Assembly (NCBI RefSeq): GCF_000559085.1
Contig: NZ_JALN02000001.1
Coordinates: 4,154,001 to 4,218,000 of the forward strand
Length of the DNA: 64,000 nucleotides
Origin: Mycolicibacterium aromaticivorans JS19b1 = JCM 16368
GTDB lineage: Bacteria; Actinomycetota; Actinomycetes; Mycobacteriales; Mycobacteriaceae
Direction of reading: 5' to 3'
The first letter of the stretch is position 1; every line of letters begins with the position of its first letter. The translations under genes were made by a program, and so were the position numbers. Under the pieces are notes generated by a model. It did no database searches. It had not been told where the DNA came from and was given only the letters and a program-made list of their open reading frames with translations. Shown in pieces: positions 25,633 to 34,312 of this stretch.

Positions 25633-26872
25633 AGACTTTTCCGCCTTTCATGACGAAGCTGACGTGCTGGGTGACGGTGATGTCGGACAACGGATCGCCG
25701 GGCACGGCGATGATGTCGGCGAGCAGGCCTTCGGCGATGCGGCCCCGGTCGGTGACGTTGATCAGATCGGCGCCGACGACGGTGGCGGCCCGCAGCACCG
25801 CGGCCGGCGGCATACCCCACTCCACCAGGGTGACGAGCTCGTCAGCGTTCTTGCCGTGCGGGATCGCGGGCGCATCGGTGCCGACCGCGATCTTCACGCC
25901 GGCCTCGTAGGCGGCCTTGATCGACGTCTCCGCCTTCGGGAACATCTCGGCAGCCTTGTCCTGCAACACCTTCGGCGCATGTGACACGTCCATCGCCTGG
26001 GCGAGCCGACGGGTGGTCACCAGGAAGCGATCGTTGTCGACCAGCATCTGGATGGCCTCGTCGTCCATCAGGAAGCCGTGCTCGATGCAGTCGATGCCGC
26101 ACGCCACCGCATGTTTGACCGCCTCGGCGCCGTGGGTGTGGGCGGCTACGCGCAGTCCGCGCCGGTGCGCCTCGTCGACGATCGCCCGGAGCTCCTCGTC
26201 CGAATAGTGTTGCGCGCCTGCTTCACCGGTCAGCGACATCACGCCGCCGGACACGCACACCTTGATCAGCTGCGCGCCGTGCTTGATCTGATAGCGCACC
26301 GCCTTGCGGATCTCGTCGACACCGTTGGCGATGCCCTCCTCGACGGTCAGCTCGAGGGCGCCCGGCATGAAGGCGGCGAACATCGTCGGGTCCAGATGAC
26401 CGCCGGTCGGCGTGATGGCATGCCCGGCAGGCACGATCCGCGGACCCTCGATCCAGCCCGCGTCGATCGCCTTGCCCAGCGCGACGTCGAGCAGGTACCC
26501 GCCGGTCTTCACGAACAGCCCGAGGTTGCGCACCGTGGTGAAACCCGCGCGCAGCGTGCGGCGGGCATTGCCGACCGCGCGCAACACCCGGGTCGGCGGA
26601 TCATCCTGGACCTGGGAGAGGCCGGGGTTTTCGCCCCGGCCGCCCATCAGGAGGTTGACTTCCATGTCCATCAACCCCGGAAGGAGGATGGCGTCTCCCA
26701 AATCGATGACATCGGAGCTCTCATCAACATCGCCCCCCACCGAAACGATCCGGTCGCCCTCGACCTTCACGATGGCGGGCCGGACGATCTCGCCTGCGTC
26801 GACGTCGACGTACCCCGCCGCCTTCAGGGTCGTTGCGCGCGGCGACGAGCCGCTTGCGCGAAGAGCAGACAA
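25613..26872 (-). CDS. Imidazolonepropionase-like amidohydrolase with altered metal motif
   Basis: The protein has 419 residues when started with TTG at 26872, directly after the previous stop. It is a metal-dependent amidohydrolase of the Xaa-Pro/imidazolonepropionase-like group: VKVEGDRIVSVG, ILLPGLMDM, IKVCVSGGV (carboxylated Lys site), RVAAHTHGAEA, CIEHGF and VGTDAP are visible. The first metal motif, normally PGLIDxHxH, reads PGLMDMEVN here: Glu71 and Asn73 replace both His residues. The later ligands remain. It may hydrolyse a cyclic amide or lactone, or have a changed metal site. It lies within the Rieske oxygenase operon. Confidence 0.85.
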   Translation of the reverse strand: MSALRASGSSPRATTLKAAGYVDVDAGEIVRPAIVKVEGDRIVSVGGDVDESSDVIDLGDAILLPGLMDMEVNLLMGGRGENPGLSQVQDDPPTRVLRAVGNARRTLRAGFTTVRNLGLFVKTGGYLLDVALGKAIDAGWIEGPRIVPAGHAITPTGGHLDPTMFAAFMPGALELTVEEGIANGVDEIRKAVRYQIKHGAQLIKVCVSGGVMSLTGEAGAQHYSDEELRAIVDEAHRRGLRVAAHTHGAEAVKHAVACGIDCIEHGFLMDDEAIQMLVDNDRFLVTTRRLAQAMDVSHAPKVLQDKAAEMFPKAETSIKAAYEAGVKIAVGTDAPAIPHGKNADELVTLVEWGMPPAAVLRAATVVGADLINVTDRGRIAEGLLADIIAVPGDPLSDITVTQHVSFVMKGGKVYVNTAD

Positions 26873-26873
26873 C

Positions 26874-27203
26874 CTAGACCACCGGCTCCTTGATCAGTTC
26901 GATATACGCGGCCCCACTGTCGAGCACGCGGGGCTGCTTCCACACCTCGATCGGAAAGCTCACCTGCACGATCGACTGTCCTAGATGTACCAGAGCCTTG
27001 GCGTCCTCCGGCATGCCTTGAAGCGGAAAGCGGGCGTCGACGTAGACCATGATGTCTTCCAGCCGCGCCAAGCCGGCGTCGTACAGCTCCTGCATCTCGG
27101 CCATCGTCGAGTTGAGCCGCTTCTGGTAGCGCTCTTCCTCGGTGGGCAGGCACCAGTCGCTGAAGCGCTCCAGGTCGGCGAATTCCGCTGGCAGCTTAGA
27201 CAT
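26874..27203 (-). CDS. Small hypothetical protein following the Rieske oxygenase
   Basis: This 109-residue protein starts at the ATG at 27203, overlapping the end of the Rieske oxygenase gene by 8 nt, with AAGGATCC upstream. It is hydrophilic and helix-rich (ADLERFSDWCLPTEEERYQKRLNSTMAEMQELYD), then has a strand-like MVYVDARF segment and a C-terminal YIELIKEPVV. There is no iron-sulfur or Rieske motif. Its tight position suggests a small accessory subunit or partner of the oxygenase system, but I do not recognise the family. Confidence 0.7.
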   Translation of the reverse strand: MSKLPAEFADLERFSDWCLPTEEERYQKRLNSTMAEMQELYDAGLARLEDIMVYVDARFPLQGMPEDAKALVHLGQSIVQVSFPIEVWKQPRVLDSGAAYIELIKEPVV

Positions 27204-28539
27204 TTGCAGGATCCTTTTCTTCCGCCTTCGGGCTCTGCGCGGCGGCCGCCCCGTTTCCATTCCCCGCGGCCAATGACTTTGTGTACCGGTCCACGTATTT
27301 GTGCGCGGTGTGGTGCAGGTGGCGCAACAGGATTTCCTGGTCACAGAGCGGGAAGTCCAGTACGGCGCGGGTGCCGATCTGGGTCTGCGTTGCTTCGAGG
27401 GTGTTGGCGTCCTGGAACGCGTACTCCTTGAAGGTCACCGCAGCCAGTTCCTGGGAGAGTCGTTCACGCAGGTTCTTCGGCGGCACGAAATACAGGTCGG
27501 CCTCGAAGATATGGGAGTCCACCGCGGTGGGCCAGTAGTTGTAGGTCAGGTACCAGCCCGGCGCCCAGAACAGCAATGTGAAGTTCGGGAAGAACTCGAA
27601 CGAGTCCTGGCCCCACGTCGAGTGCCTGCCGGGATTGATCGCGGGTGGCAGCTCGTCGGGCAGGATGCCCTTGATGTCGGGGCGGTCCCACGGCCCGAAC
27701 AGACCACTGTGCAGGATCCGCTCGATGGGCTTGACCATCTTCAGATCCTTCGGCGGACTCATGCCGCCCCAGGACGAGATCATCGAGTGGTCGCCCTTGA
27801 TGTCGTAATGCAGCGCCTCGAAGCCGAACTTGGCGAGTTTCTCGGCTTCCTCCTTCTCCGCCTGCTTCATGTGCAGGATCGGCGCGTGGTAGAACTCGAC
27901 GAAGGCGTCGATGAACAGCTTCCAGTTGGAGCCGACCGTCGCGCGGTAGCTGTAGTGCTCGGTCATCTCGTGGAAGGGATAACCCTTCAGGCCTTGGCCG
28001 AACTCGCCGAGGTACTCCTCGAGCGAGACCGCGTCGTCGTCGAAGTTGACGAAGATGAAGCCTTCCCACACCTCGCAGCGCACACCCTTGAGCGGGTAGT
28101 CGGCTTTGTCGACGTCGAAGAACTCCTGCTCCTGCTGGATGAAGGTCAGGTCGCCCTTCAACGAGTACCGCCAGGCGTGGTACTTGCAGACGAATTGCCG
28201 ACAACTGCCCGAAACCTCTTCGCCGGGATAGTCATTCCACACCAGCTTGTTGCCGCGATGGCGGCACAGGTTGTAGAAGGCGCGGATCTCGTCACCGTCG
28301 TTGACGATGATGATCGACGTGCCCGGCCCGACTGACGGCAGCTCGCGGGTGATGTAGTTGCCCTTCTTGGGGACCAGCTCCACGCGGCCCATTTGCAGCC
28401 AGGTCTTGCGGAAGATGGCCTGCTGCTCCAGCTTCCAGTGCTCGGGATCAATCGAGTCCTCGTAGTTGACCGGACCGGTGCCGAGTTCCGGCCAGTTCTC
28501 GGTCCAGCTGCCGACATCCGGCTTCTTGAAAAATGCCAC
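27196..28539 (-). CDS. Rieske non-haem iron oxygenase, alpha subunit
   Basis: This 447-residue protein has the Rieske [2Fe-2S] motif C92-x-H94 ... C118-x2-H121 and a mononuclear iron motif around WKLFIDAFVEFYHAPILH, with His218 and His223 as likely ligands. The length matches ring-hydroxylating dioxygenase or Rieske oxygenase alpha subunits. It would hydroxylate or demethylate a substrate using electrons from a ferredoxin. No beta subunit is adjacent, so it is probably an alpha-only (homotrimeric) enzyme. A separate Rieske ferredoxin lies at 45484-45876, and a 2Fe-2S ferredoxin at 16136. It lies downstream of palindrome site F. Confidence 0.92.
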   Translation of the reverse strand: MAFFKKPDVGSWTENWPELGTGPVNYEDSIDPEHWKLEQQAIFRKTWLQMGRVELVPKKGNYITRELPSVGPGTSIIIVNDGDEIRAFYNLCRHRGNKLVWNDYPGEEVSGSCRQFVCKYHAWRYSLKGDLTFIQQEQEFFDVDKADYPLKGVRCEVWEGFIFVNFDDDAVSLEEYLGEFGQGLKGYPFHEMTEHYSYRATVGSNWKLFIDAFVEFYHAPILHMKQAEKEEAEKLAKFGFEALHYDIKGDHSMISSWGGMSPPKDLKMVKPIERILHSGLFGPWDRPDIKGILPDELPPAINPGRHSTWGQDSFEFFPNFTLLFWAPGWYLTYNYWPTAVDSHIFEADLYFVPPKNLRERLSQELAAVTFKEYAFQDANTLEATQTQIGTRAVLDFPLCDQEILLRHLHHTAHKYVDRYTKSLAAGNGNGAAAAQSPKAEEKDPANV

Positions 28540-28543
28540 GTAC

Positions 28544-29074
28544 TTACCTTTCGTTCTCGAGCTGTACGCCGAAAGTGTTGAACGCCATGGCCAACATGCC
28601 GTAGGCGCCCACGGTGAAGACGAAGTCCATGCGCTGACGCTCGGTGAGGTGCTCGCCGAGCGCGGCCCAGGTCTCGTCGGTGAGATTGGATTTCTCCTCG
28701 AGCTCGTCGGTGGCCCGTACGACCAGCCGGTCGAGCTCGTCGTCGGCCCCGCCGGTGCGGATGGCCTCGACGTCGTCGTCGGTCAGCCCTTCCGCCTTGG
28801 CCATCTCGACGTGGTGCTCCCACTCGTAGGTGCAGTCCCGGCGATGCGCCACCCGCAGCACCGCGACCTCCCGCAGCCGGGCCGGCAGCGTGGAGCGGAA
28901 CAGTAGATAGACGTTGAAGCCGAGGTAGGCCTTGGTCAGGTCGGGGTGGCGAACGAGGGTCGACAGCGCCGTTCCGGCGCCCTCGGGGTTCTGCCGGTCG
29001 CGCGGCAACATGCCCTTGAGTGCGTGCTGGACCTCGTCGTCCCACTGCTCCGCAGGTAGCGGTGTCAGGCGCAT
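28544..29074 (-). CDS. Carboxymuconolactone decarboxylase (AhpD-like) family protein
   Basis: This 176-residue protein starts at the ATG at 29074 behind GAGAGGGGG. The core AVLRVAHRRDCTYEWEHHVEMAKAEGLTDDDVEAI is the CMD/AhpD helical motif, with a single conserved Cys followed by E and H as in CMD-type members rather than the CxxC of AhpD peroxidase reductants. Members act as gamma-lactone decarboxylases or as antioxidant proteins. It is the first gene of a seven-gene minus-strand operon that includes the Rieske oxygenase 4 nt downstream, and palindrome site F sits 22-36 nt upstream of its start. Confidence 0.85.
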   Translation of the reverse strand: MRLTPLPAEQWDDEVQHALKGMLPRDRQNPEGAGTALSTLVRHPDLTKAYLGFNVYLLFRSTLPARLREVAVLRVAHRRDCTYEWEHHVEMAKAEGLTDDDVEAIRTGGADDELDRLVVRATDELEEKSNLTDETWAALGEHLTERQRMDFVFTVGAYGMLAMAFNTFGVQLENER

Positions 29075-29095
29075 CGGTAACCCCCTCTCGCGTTG

Positions 29096-29110
29096 GAGAA
29101 TCACATTCTC
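29096..29110. promoter_or_regulatory. Operator-like palindrome GAGAA-N5-TTCTC (site F)
   Basis: GAGAATCACATTCTC has perfect arms and sits 22-36 nt upstream of the CMD/Rieske operon start at 29074. This is where it would overlap or flank the core promoter. Confidence 0.72.
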
Positions 29111-29265
29111 AATTCCGGATAACAGGTTTTCATGAACTTGCCGGAAGGTCAATCCCCGCGCCTGAACAGGCCGGAAAAACCAGGGCCGACCAGGCGGGTA
29201 GGAAGGTCAGCCTACGGGCCGCACGCACCGGTAAGCCGATTACCGGATGTTGATTCTCGCGGAAT

Positions 29266-29280
29266 GAGAAGCTAGTTTTC
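29266..29280. promoter_or_regulatory. Operator-like palindrome, near-perfect (site G)
   Basis: GAGAAGCTAGTTTTC matches the GAGAA-N5-TTCTC pattern at 9 of 10 arm positions. It lies 32-46 nt upstream of the plus-strand hydrolase start at 29312. A TTCTC half-site occurs at 29254-29258. With site F it brackets the divergent 237-nt region. Confidence 0.6.
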
Positions 29281-29311
29281 ATTGGAGAGGTCAGCGACGG
29301 AAGGAGCCGGT

Positions 29312-30607
29312 ATGCGCAAAGAGGACATGATCCTGATCAGCGTCGACGACCACATCGTGGAACCGCCCGACATGTTCGCCAATCATCTGCCGAAGAAATA
29401 TGCCGACGACGCTCCCCGGTTGGTGCACAACCCCGACGGCTCCGACATGTGGCGGTTCCGCGACATCACGATCCCCAACGTCGCGCTCAACGCGGTGGCC
29501 GGGCGGCCCAAGGAGGAGTACGGCCTGGAGCCGCAAGGGCTCGATGAGATCCGGCCCGGCTGCTACAACGTCGACGAGCGGGTCAAGGACATGAACGCCG
29601 GCGGCATCCTGGGCTCGATGTGTTTCCCGTCGTTCCCCGGTTTCGCGGGCCGATTGTTCGCCACCGAGGATGCCGAATTCTCGCTGGCGTTGGTGCAGGC
29701 CTACAACGACTGGCACGTCGAGGAGTGGTGCGGGGCCTATCCGGCACGGTTCATCCCGATGACGTTGCCGGTGATCTGGGACCCGGTCGCCTGTGCAGCC
29801 GAGATTCGCCGCAACGCCGCGCGCGGAGTGCACTCGCTGACGTTCACCGAAAACCCCGCTGCGATGGGCTATCCCAGTTTCCATGACTTCGAGCACTGGA
29901 AGCCGATGTGGGACGCCCTGGTCGACACCGACACCGTGCTCAACGTGCACATCGGCTCCTCGGGACGCCTTGCGATCACCGCCCCCGACGCGCCGATGGA
30001 CGTGATGATCACTCTGCAGCCGATGAACATCGTCCAGGCCGCCGCGGATCTGCTGTGGTCACGGCCGGTCAAGGAATACCCGGACCTCAAGATCGCCCTG
30101 AGCGAGGGCGGCACCGGCTGGATTCCCTACTTCCTGGAACGCGCCGATCGCACCTATGAGATGCACTCGACCTGGACCGGGCAGGACTTCAAGGGCAAGA
30201 AACCCTCGGAGGTGTTCCGCGATCACTTCCTGACCTGCTTCATCTCCGACCACGTCGGGGTGCAATTGCGTAACGCCGTCGGCATCGACAACATCTGCTG
30301 GGAAGCCGACTACCCGCATTCGGACTCGATGTGGCCCGGCGCCCCTGAGCAACTTGACGACGTCCTGCGCGAACACCATGTGCCCGACGACGAGATCAAC
30401 AAGATGACCTATGAGAACGCCATGCGCTGGTACCACTGGGACCCGTTCACGCATATCTCGAAGGAACAGGCCACCATCGGCGCGCTGCGCAAGGCCGCCG
30501 AAGGTCACGACGTTTCCATCCAGGCGCTGTCGAAGAAGGAGAAGACCGGCGCCAACTTCGCCGACTTCGCGGCGAATGCCAAAGAGCTGTCCGGCAATAC
30601 GGACTGA
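29312..30607 (+). CDS. ACMSD-family TIM-barrel metal-dependent hydrolase/decarboxylase
   Basis: This 431-residue protein starts at the ATG at 29312 behind GGAAGGAG. Amidohydrolase-2 family landmarks are the D-x-H metal motif at residues 12-14 (VDDHIVEPP), NVHIGSSG, ALSEGGTGWIPYFLERAD and WEADYPHSDSMWP with the metal-binding Asp. Family members hydrolyse or decarboxylate via a divalent metal; substrates range from aminocarboxymuconate semialdehyde to resorcylates and 1,3-diketones. Three such genes occur in the window (also 45881 and 47054). It leads a plus-strand operon with ACAD, CaiB, thiolase and ACAD. Confidence 0.88.
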   Translation: MRKEDMILISVDDHIVEPPDMFANHLPKKYADDAPRLVHNPDGSDMWRFRDITIPNVALNAVAGRPKEEYGLEPQGLDEIRPGCYNVDERVKDMNAGGILGSMCFPSFPGFAGRLFATEDAEFSLALVQAYNDWHVEEWCGAYPARFIPMTLPVIWDPVACAAEIRRNAARGVHSLTFTENPAAMGYPSFHDFEHWKPMWDALVDTDTVLNVHIGSSGRLAITAPDAPMDVMITLQPMNIVQAAADLLWSRPVKEYPDLKIALSEGGTGWIPYFLERADRTYEMHSTWTGQDFKGKKPSEVFRDHFLTCFISDHVGVQLRNAVGIDNICWEADYPHSDSMWPGAPEQLDDVLREHHVPDDEINKMTYENAMRWYHWDPFTHISKEQATIGALRKAAEGHDVSIQALSKKEKTGANFADFAANAKELSGNTD

Positions 30608-30703
30608 CGCGGTTCGCGGGCGACAAGGCGCCGGTGCGCAGAACTCTGGGATCGCACCGGCGCGCTGGCCTGCGTGCCGACTGCTGAGTAGAGGAGTGTG
30701 GGT

Positions 30704-31894
30704 GTGTCTTCAGGTATGAGCTTCGAACTGACCGAGGATCAAGAGCTGATCCGTAAGTCGGTGCGGGAGCTGGCATCACGCTTCGACGACCACTACTGGA
30801 TGGAGAAGGACCAGCAGCACGAGTTCCCGTCGGAGTTTTACGACGCCATCGCAGGTGGCGGCTGGCTCGGGATGACGATCCCCGAGGAGTACGGCGGCCA
30901 CGGTCTGGGCATCACCGAGGCGACCATCTTGGCCGAGGAGGTGGCCCGCTCCGGCGGCGGGATGAACGCCGCCAGCTCCATCCACATGTCGATCTTCGGG
31001 ATGCAACCGGTGGTGGTGTTCGGCTCCGACGAGATGAAGGCCGCGACGCTGCCGCGCATCGTCAATGGCGACCTGCACGTGTGCTTCGGCGTCACCGAAC
31101 CCGGCGCTGGACTTGATACTTCGCGCATCACGACTTTCGCCAAGCGGGACGGTGACAGTTATGTCGTCAACGGTCGCAAGGTGTGGATCTCCAAGGCGCT
31201 GGAATCCGAGAAGATCCTGCTGCTCACCCGCACCGAGAGCCGTGGGGACGTGGAGAAGCGGGGCGGTAAGCCGACCGAAGGGCTCTCGCTATTTCTGACC
31301 GACATCGACCGCGATCACGTCGACATCCGCCCCATCAAGAAGATGGGCCGCAACGCGGTCAGCTCGAACGAGGTGTTCATCGACGATCTGCGGGTACCGG
31401 TCGCCGACCGTATCGGCGAAGAGGGCAAGGGTTTCTCCTACATCCTGCACGGGCTGAACCCGGAGCGGATGCTCATCGCCGCCGAGGCGCTGGGCATCGG
31501 GCGGGTGGCGCTGGACCGCGCGGTGAAGTACGCCAACGAGCGCGTGGTGTTCGACCGGCCGATCGGGATGAACCAGGGCATCCAGTTCCCGCTGGCCGAT
31601 TCGCTGGCTCGCCTCGACGCCGCCGAACTGATCCTGCGCAAGGCAACCTGGCTCTACGACAACGGGAAGTCGTGCGGCCGCGAAGCCAATATGGCCAAGT
31701 ACCTGTGTGCGGATGCGGGTTTCGCGGCAGCCGATCGTGCACTGCAGACCCACGGCGGCATGGGCTACTCCGAGGAGTACCACATCTCCCGGTTCTTCCG
31801 GGAAGCGCGCCTGATGAAGATCGCGCCGGTCAGCCAGGAGATGATCCTGAACTTCCTCGGCGCCAACGTGCTCGGCCTGCCCAAGAGCTACTAG
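30704..31894 (+). CDS. Acyl-CoA dehydrogenase (single-gene type, atypical terminal motif)
   Basis: The chosen start is GTG at 30704, 7 nt after GAGGAG; GTG at 30698 and ATG at 30716 are alternatives. The 396-residue protein shows the whole ACAD fold: SFELTEDQELIRKSVRELA, IPEEYGGHGLGITE, VCFGVTEPGAGLDTSRI, VNGRKVWISKALESEK, and FDRPIGMNQGIQFPLADS with LQTHGGMGYSEEYHISRFFREAR. The stretch where E-G-T-S-x-I normally lies reads APVSQEMILN, so the usual C-terminal catalytic Glu is replaced. This suggests a different base position or substrate. It sits between the hydrolase and CaiB genes in the operon. Confidence 0.9.
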   Translation: MSSGMSFELTEDQELIRKSVRELASRFDDHYWMEKDQQHEFPSEFYDAIAGGGWLGMTIPEEYGGHGLGITEATILAEEVARSGGGMNAASSIHMSIFGMQPVVVFGSDEMKAATLPRIVNGDLHVCFGVTEPGAGLDTSRITTFAKRDGDSYVVNGRKVWISKALESEKILLLTRTESRGDVEKRGGKPTEGLSLFLTDIDRDHVDIRPIKKMGRNAVSSNEVFIDDLRVPVADRIGEEGKGFSYILHGLNPERMLIAAEALGIGRVALDRAVKYANERVVFDRPIGMNQGIQFPLADSLARLDAAELILRKATWLYDNGKSCGREANMAKYLCADAGFAAADRALQTHGGMGYSEEYHISRFFREARLMKIAPVSQEMILNFLGANVLGLPKSY

Positions 31895-31928
31895 TAGCCG
31901 GCAAGCTGGCCGTCCGTATGGTGATCTG

Positions 31929-33143
31929 ATGACTTCTGCGCAAGGACCGGCAGCCCCGCTGGCCGGTATCACTGTCGTGGCGTTGGAGCAGGCGGTCGCG
32001 GCACCGATGTGCACGCGCGTCCTGGCCGACTTCGGTGCTCGCGTGATCAAGGTGGAGAACCCGGCCGGCGGGGATTTCGCCAGGCACTACGACGATGTCG
32101 TCAACGGCCCGGGTGGCCTTGCGGCTCACTTCGTCTGGGCCAACCGCAACAAGGAATCGATTGCGCTGGACCTGAAATCGGCCGAGGGTCTGGAAGTCCT
32201 GCACCGGTTGCTCGACCGCGCCGACGCGTTGGTGTCCAATCTCGCGCCGGGTTCCACCGCCCGGCTCGGCATCTCAGCCGACCAGCTGCGTGAGCGCCAC
32301 CCCGATGTGATCGCCGTCGAGATCGACGGGTACGGGGCAGGCGGCCCGCTGTCGAACAAGCGCGCATACGACCTGCTGGCGCAGTCGGAGTCCGGATCGT
32401 GTGCGGTGACCGGCTATCCCGGAAAACCGGCCAAGCCCGGACCGCCGATCGCCGACATCTCCACCGGGCTGTACTCGGCGTTGTCGATCATGGCTCTGCT
32501 GATCTCGCGGAACAGCCGGGCGCGGCGCGGCGCGGCCGTCACCGTGAGCCTGTTCGACACGATGATGGACCTGATGGGGTATCCGCTGACCTACGCCCAG
32601 CATTCCGGAATCGACCAGGAGCCGTTGGGGATGAATTCCCCGGCGGTCGCGCCGTACGGCTCCTTCGACACCGCCGACAATCAGACGGTGGTGCTGGGCA
32701 CCACCAACGACCGGGAATGGCAACGGTTGGCGCGCGAGATCATCGACCGGCCAGACCTGGCCGACGACCCGCGGTACGCCAGCAACTCCGATCGGTGCGC
32801 CCATCGCGATGAACTCAACTCGGCCATCCAAACCTGGTGTGCGCAGCACGATCTCGCGCACATCCAGAAGACGGCCGATGCGGCGGGTATTGGCAACGCC
32901 CGCTACAATCTGCCCAGCGAGGTGCTCGCGCACCCGCAGTTGTCCGATCGCGACCGCTGGCGGACGGTGCAGACCACCGCCGGTGCCATCCAGGCCATCC
33001 TGCCGCCGCCGATCATCGAGGACTACGAGCAGCCGATGGGTCCGGTACCCGGTCTCGGTGAGCACACCGACGCGTTGCTGACCGAATTGGGCCTGTCGGA
33101 CAACGACATCGGCAGACTGCGTGAGCAGGGTGCCGTCGCATGA
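31929..33143 (+). CDS. CaiB/BaiF family (class III) CoA-transferase
   Basis: This 404-residue protein starts at the ATG at 31929. Class III features are LAGITVVALEQAVAAPMCTRVLADFGARVIKVE at the N-terminus, ANRNKESIALDLKS near residue 75 and the region RAYDLLAQSESGS with the catalytic-type Asp. It would transfer CoA to a pathway acid or racemise a 2-methylacyl-CoA. It lies between ACAD and thiolase genes; the thiolase ATG at 33170 follows with its own AAGGAG. A short in-frame extension of the thiolase overlaps this stop. Confidence 0.88.
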   Translation: MTSAQGPAAPLAGITVVALEQAVAAPMCTRVLADFGARVIKVENPAGGDFARHYDDVVNGPGGLAAHFVWANRNKESIALDLKSAEGLEVLHRLLDRADALVSNLAPGSTARLGISADQLRERHPDVIAVEIDGYGAGGPLSNKRAYDLLAQSESGSCAVTGYPGKPAKPGPPIADISTGLYSALSIMALLISRNSRARRGAAVTVSLFDTMMDLMGYPLTYAQHSGIDQEPLGMNSPAVAPYGSFDTADNQTVVLGTTNDREWQRLAREIIDRPDLADDPRYASNSDRCAHRDELNSAIQTWCAQHDLAHIQKTADAAGIGNARYNLPSEVLAHPQLSDRDRWRTVQTTAGAIQAILPPPIIEDYEQPMGPVPGLGEHTDALLTELGLSDNDIGRLREQGAVA

Positions 33144-33169
33144 ACAATCGCCAGAACCAAGGAGAAGCC

Positions 33170-34304
33170 ATGCGGGAAACGGTGATCGTCGAGGCGGTCC
33201 GCACCCCGGTCGGTAAGCGAAACGGCGGGCTGTCCAGCATGCATGCCGCCGACCTGTCGGGGGTGGTGCTGAACGCTCTCGCCGAGCGCACCGGGCTGGA
33301 CCCCGCGACAGTCGACGACGTGGTGTGGGGCTGCGTGTCCCAGGTCGGTGACCAGTCGAGCAATATCGGCCGGTTCTCGGTTCTGGCCGGAATCGATTCC
33401 CGGCACGACAGTCAACCGGGCTTGCGGATCCAGCCAGCAGGCACTGGATTTCGCCGCGCAGGCAGTGATGTCCGGCCAGCAGGACGTGGTGGTCGCCGGC
33501 GGTGTCGAGGTGATGAGCCGCGTTCCGCTCGGGTCGGCGCGTGCCACCGGCATGCCCTATGGCCCCAAGGTGCTCGAGCGTTATGACGACTTCTCGTTCA
33601 ACCAAGGCCTTTCCGCGGAGATGATCGCGCAGAAGTGGGGACTGTCCCGCACCGAACTCGACGAGTTCTCGGCGCGCAGCCACGAACTGGCCGCTGTGGC
33701 ACAGGACCGCGGGGCCTTCGACGATCAGATCGTCCCAGTGGCGACCGATGGCGGTGTGATCAGCGCCGACGAGGGCATCCGCCGGGGGACCACAGTCGAG
33801 AAACTGGCCGGGCTCAAACCGGCGTTCACCGAGGACGGCGTCATCCACGCCGGCAACTCGTCGCAGATCTCGGACGGCGCGGCGGCGCTGCTGGTCACCA
33901 CCGCCGAATATGCCGCCGCACAGGGCTGGACACCGCTGGCGCGCTACGTCGCGGGCGCCGTCGCCGGCGCCAACCCGGTGATGATGCTGACCGGCCCGAT
34001 TCCCGCGACGGAGAAGGTGCTGGGCAAGACCGGCCTGGGCATCGACGACATCGGGGTGTTCGAGGTCAACGAGGCGTTCGCGCCGGTGCCGCTGGCGTGG
34101 CAGGCCGACACCGGCGCCAATGCTGATCGGCTCAACCCCCTCGGTGGCGCGATCGCGCTGGGCCACCCGTTGGGCGGCTCAGGCGCGGTACTGATGACAC
34201 GCATGCTGTACCACATGCGCGACAACGGAATTCGCTACGGACTGCAGACGATGTGTGAGGGCGGCGGCACCGCCAACGCGACCGTCGTCGAGCTGATCGG
34301 CTGA
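33170..34304 (+). pseudogene. Acetyl-CoA acyltransferase (FadA-type thiolase) interrupted by a frameshift
   Basis: The first part reads from ATG 33170 (AAGGAGAAGCC upstream) in one frame: RETVIVEAVRTPVGKRNGG ... QVGDQSSNIGRFSVLAG. At about 33388-33400 the homology moves to another frame, which continues IPGTTVNRACGSSQQALDFA (catalytic Cys), GGVEVMSRVPLG, the NEAFAPVPLAW loop, LGHPLGGSG and CEGGGTANATVVELIG. All catalytic elements are present, but the 10 nt between the GCC (Ala) and CCC (Pro) codons put the two halves out of frame, so either one base is extra or about 11 nt of the usual loop are missing. It is either a recent pseudogene or a sequence error. Confidence 0.85.
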
Positions 34305-34312
34305 GGGGCCTG

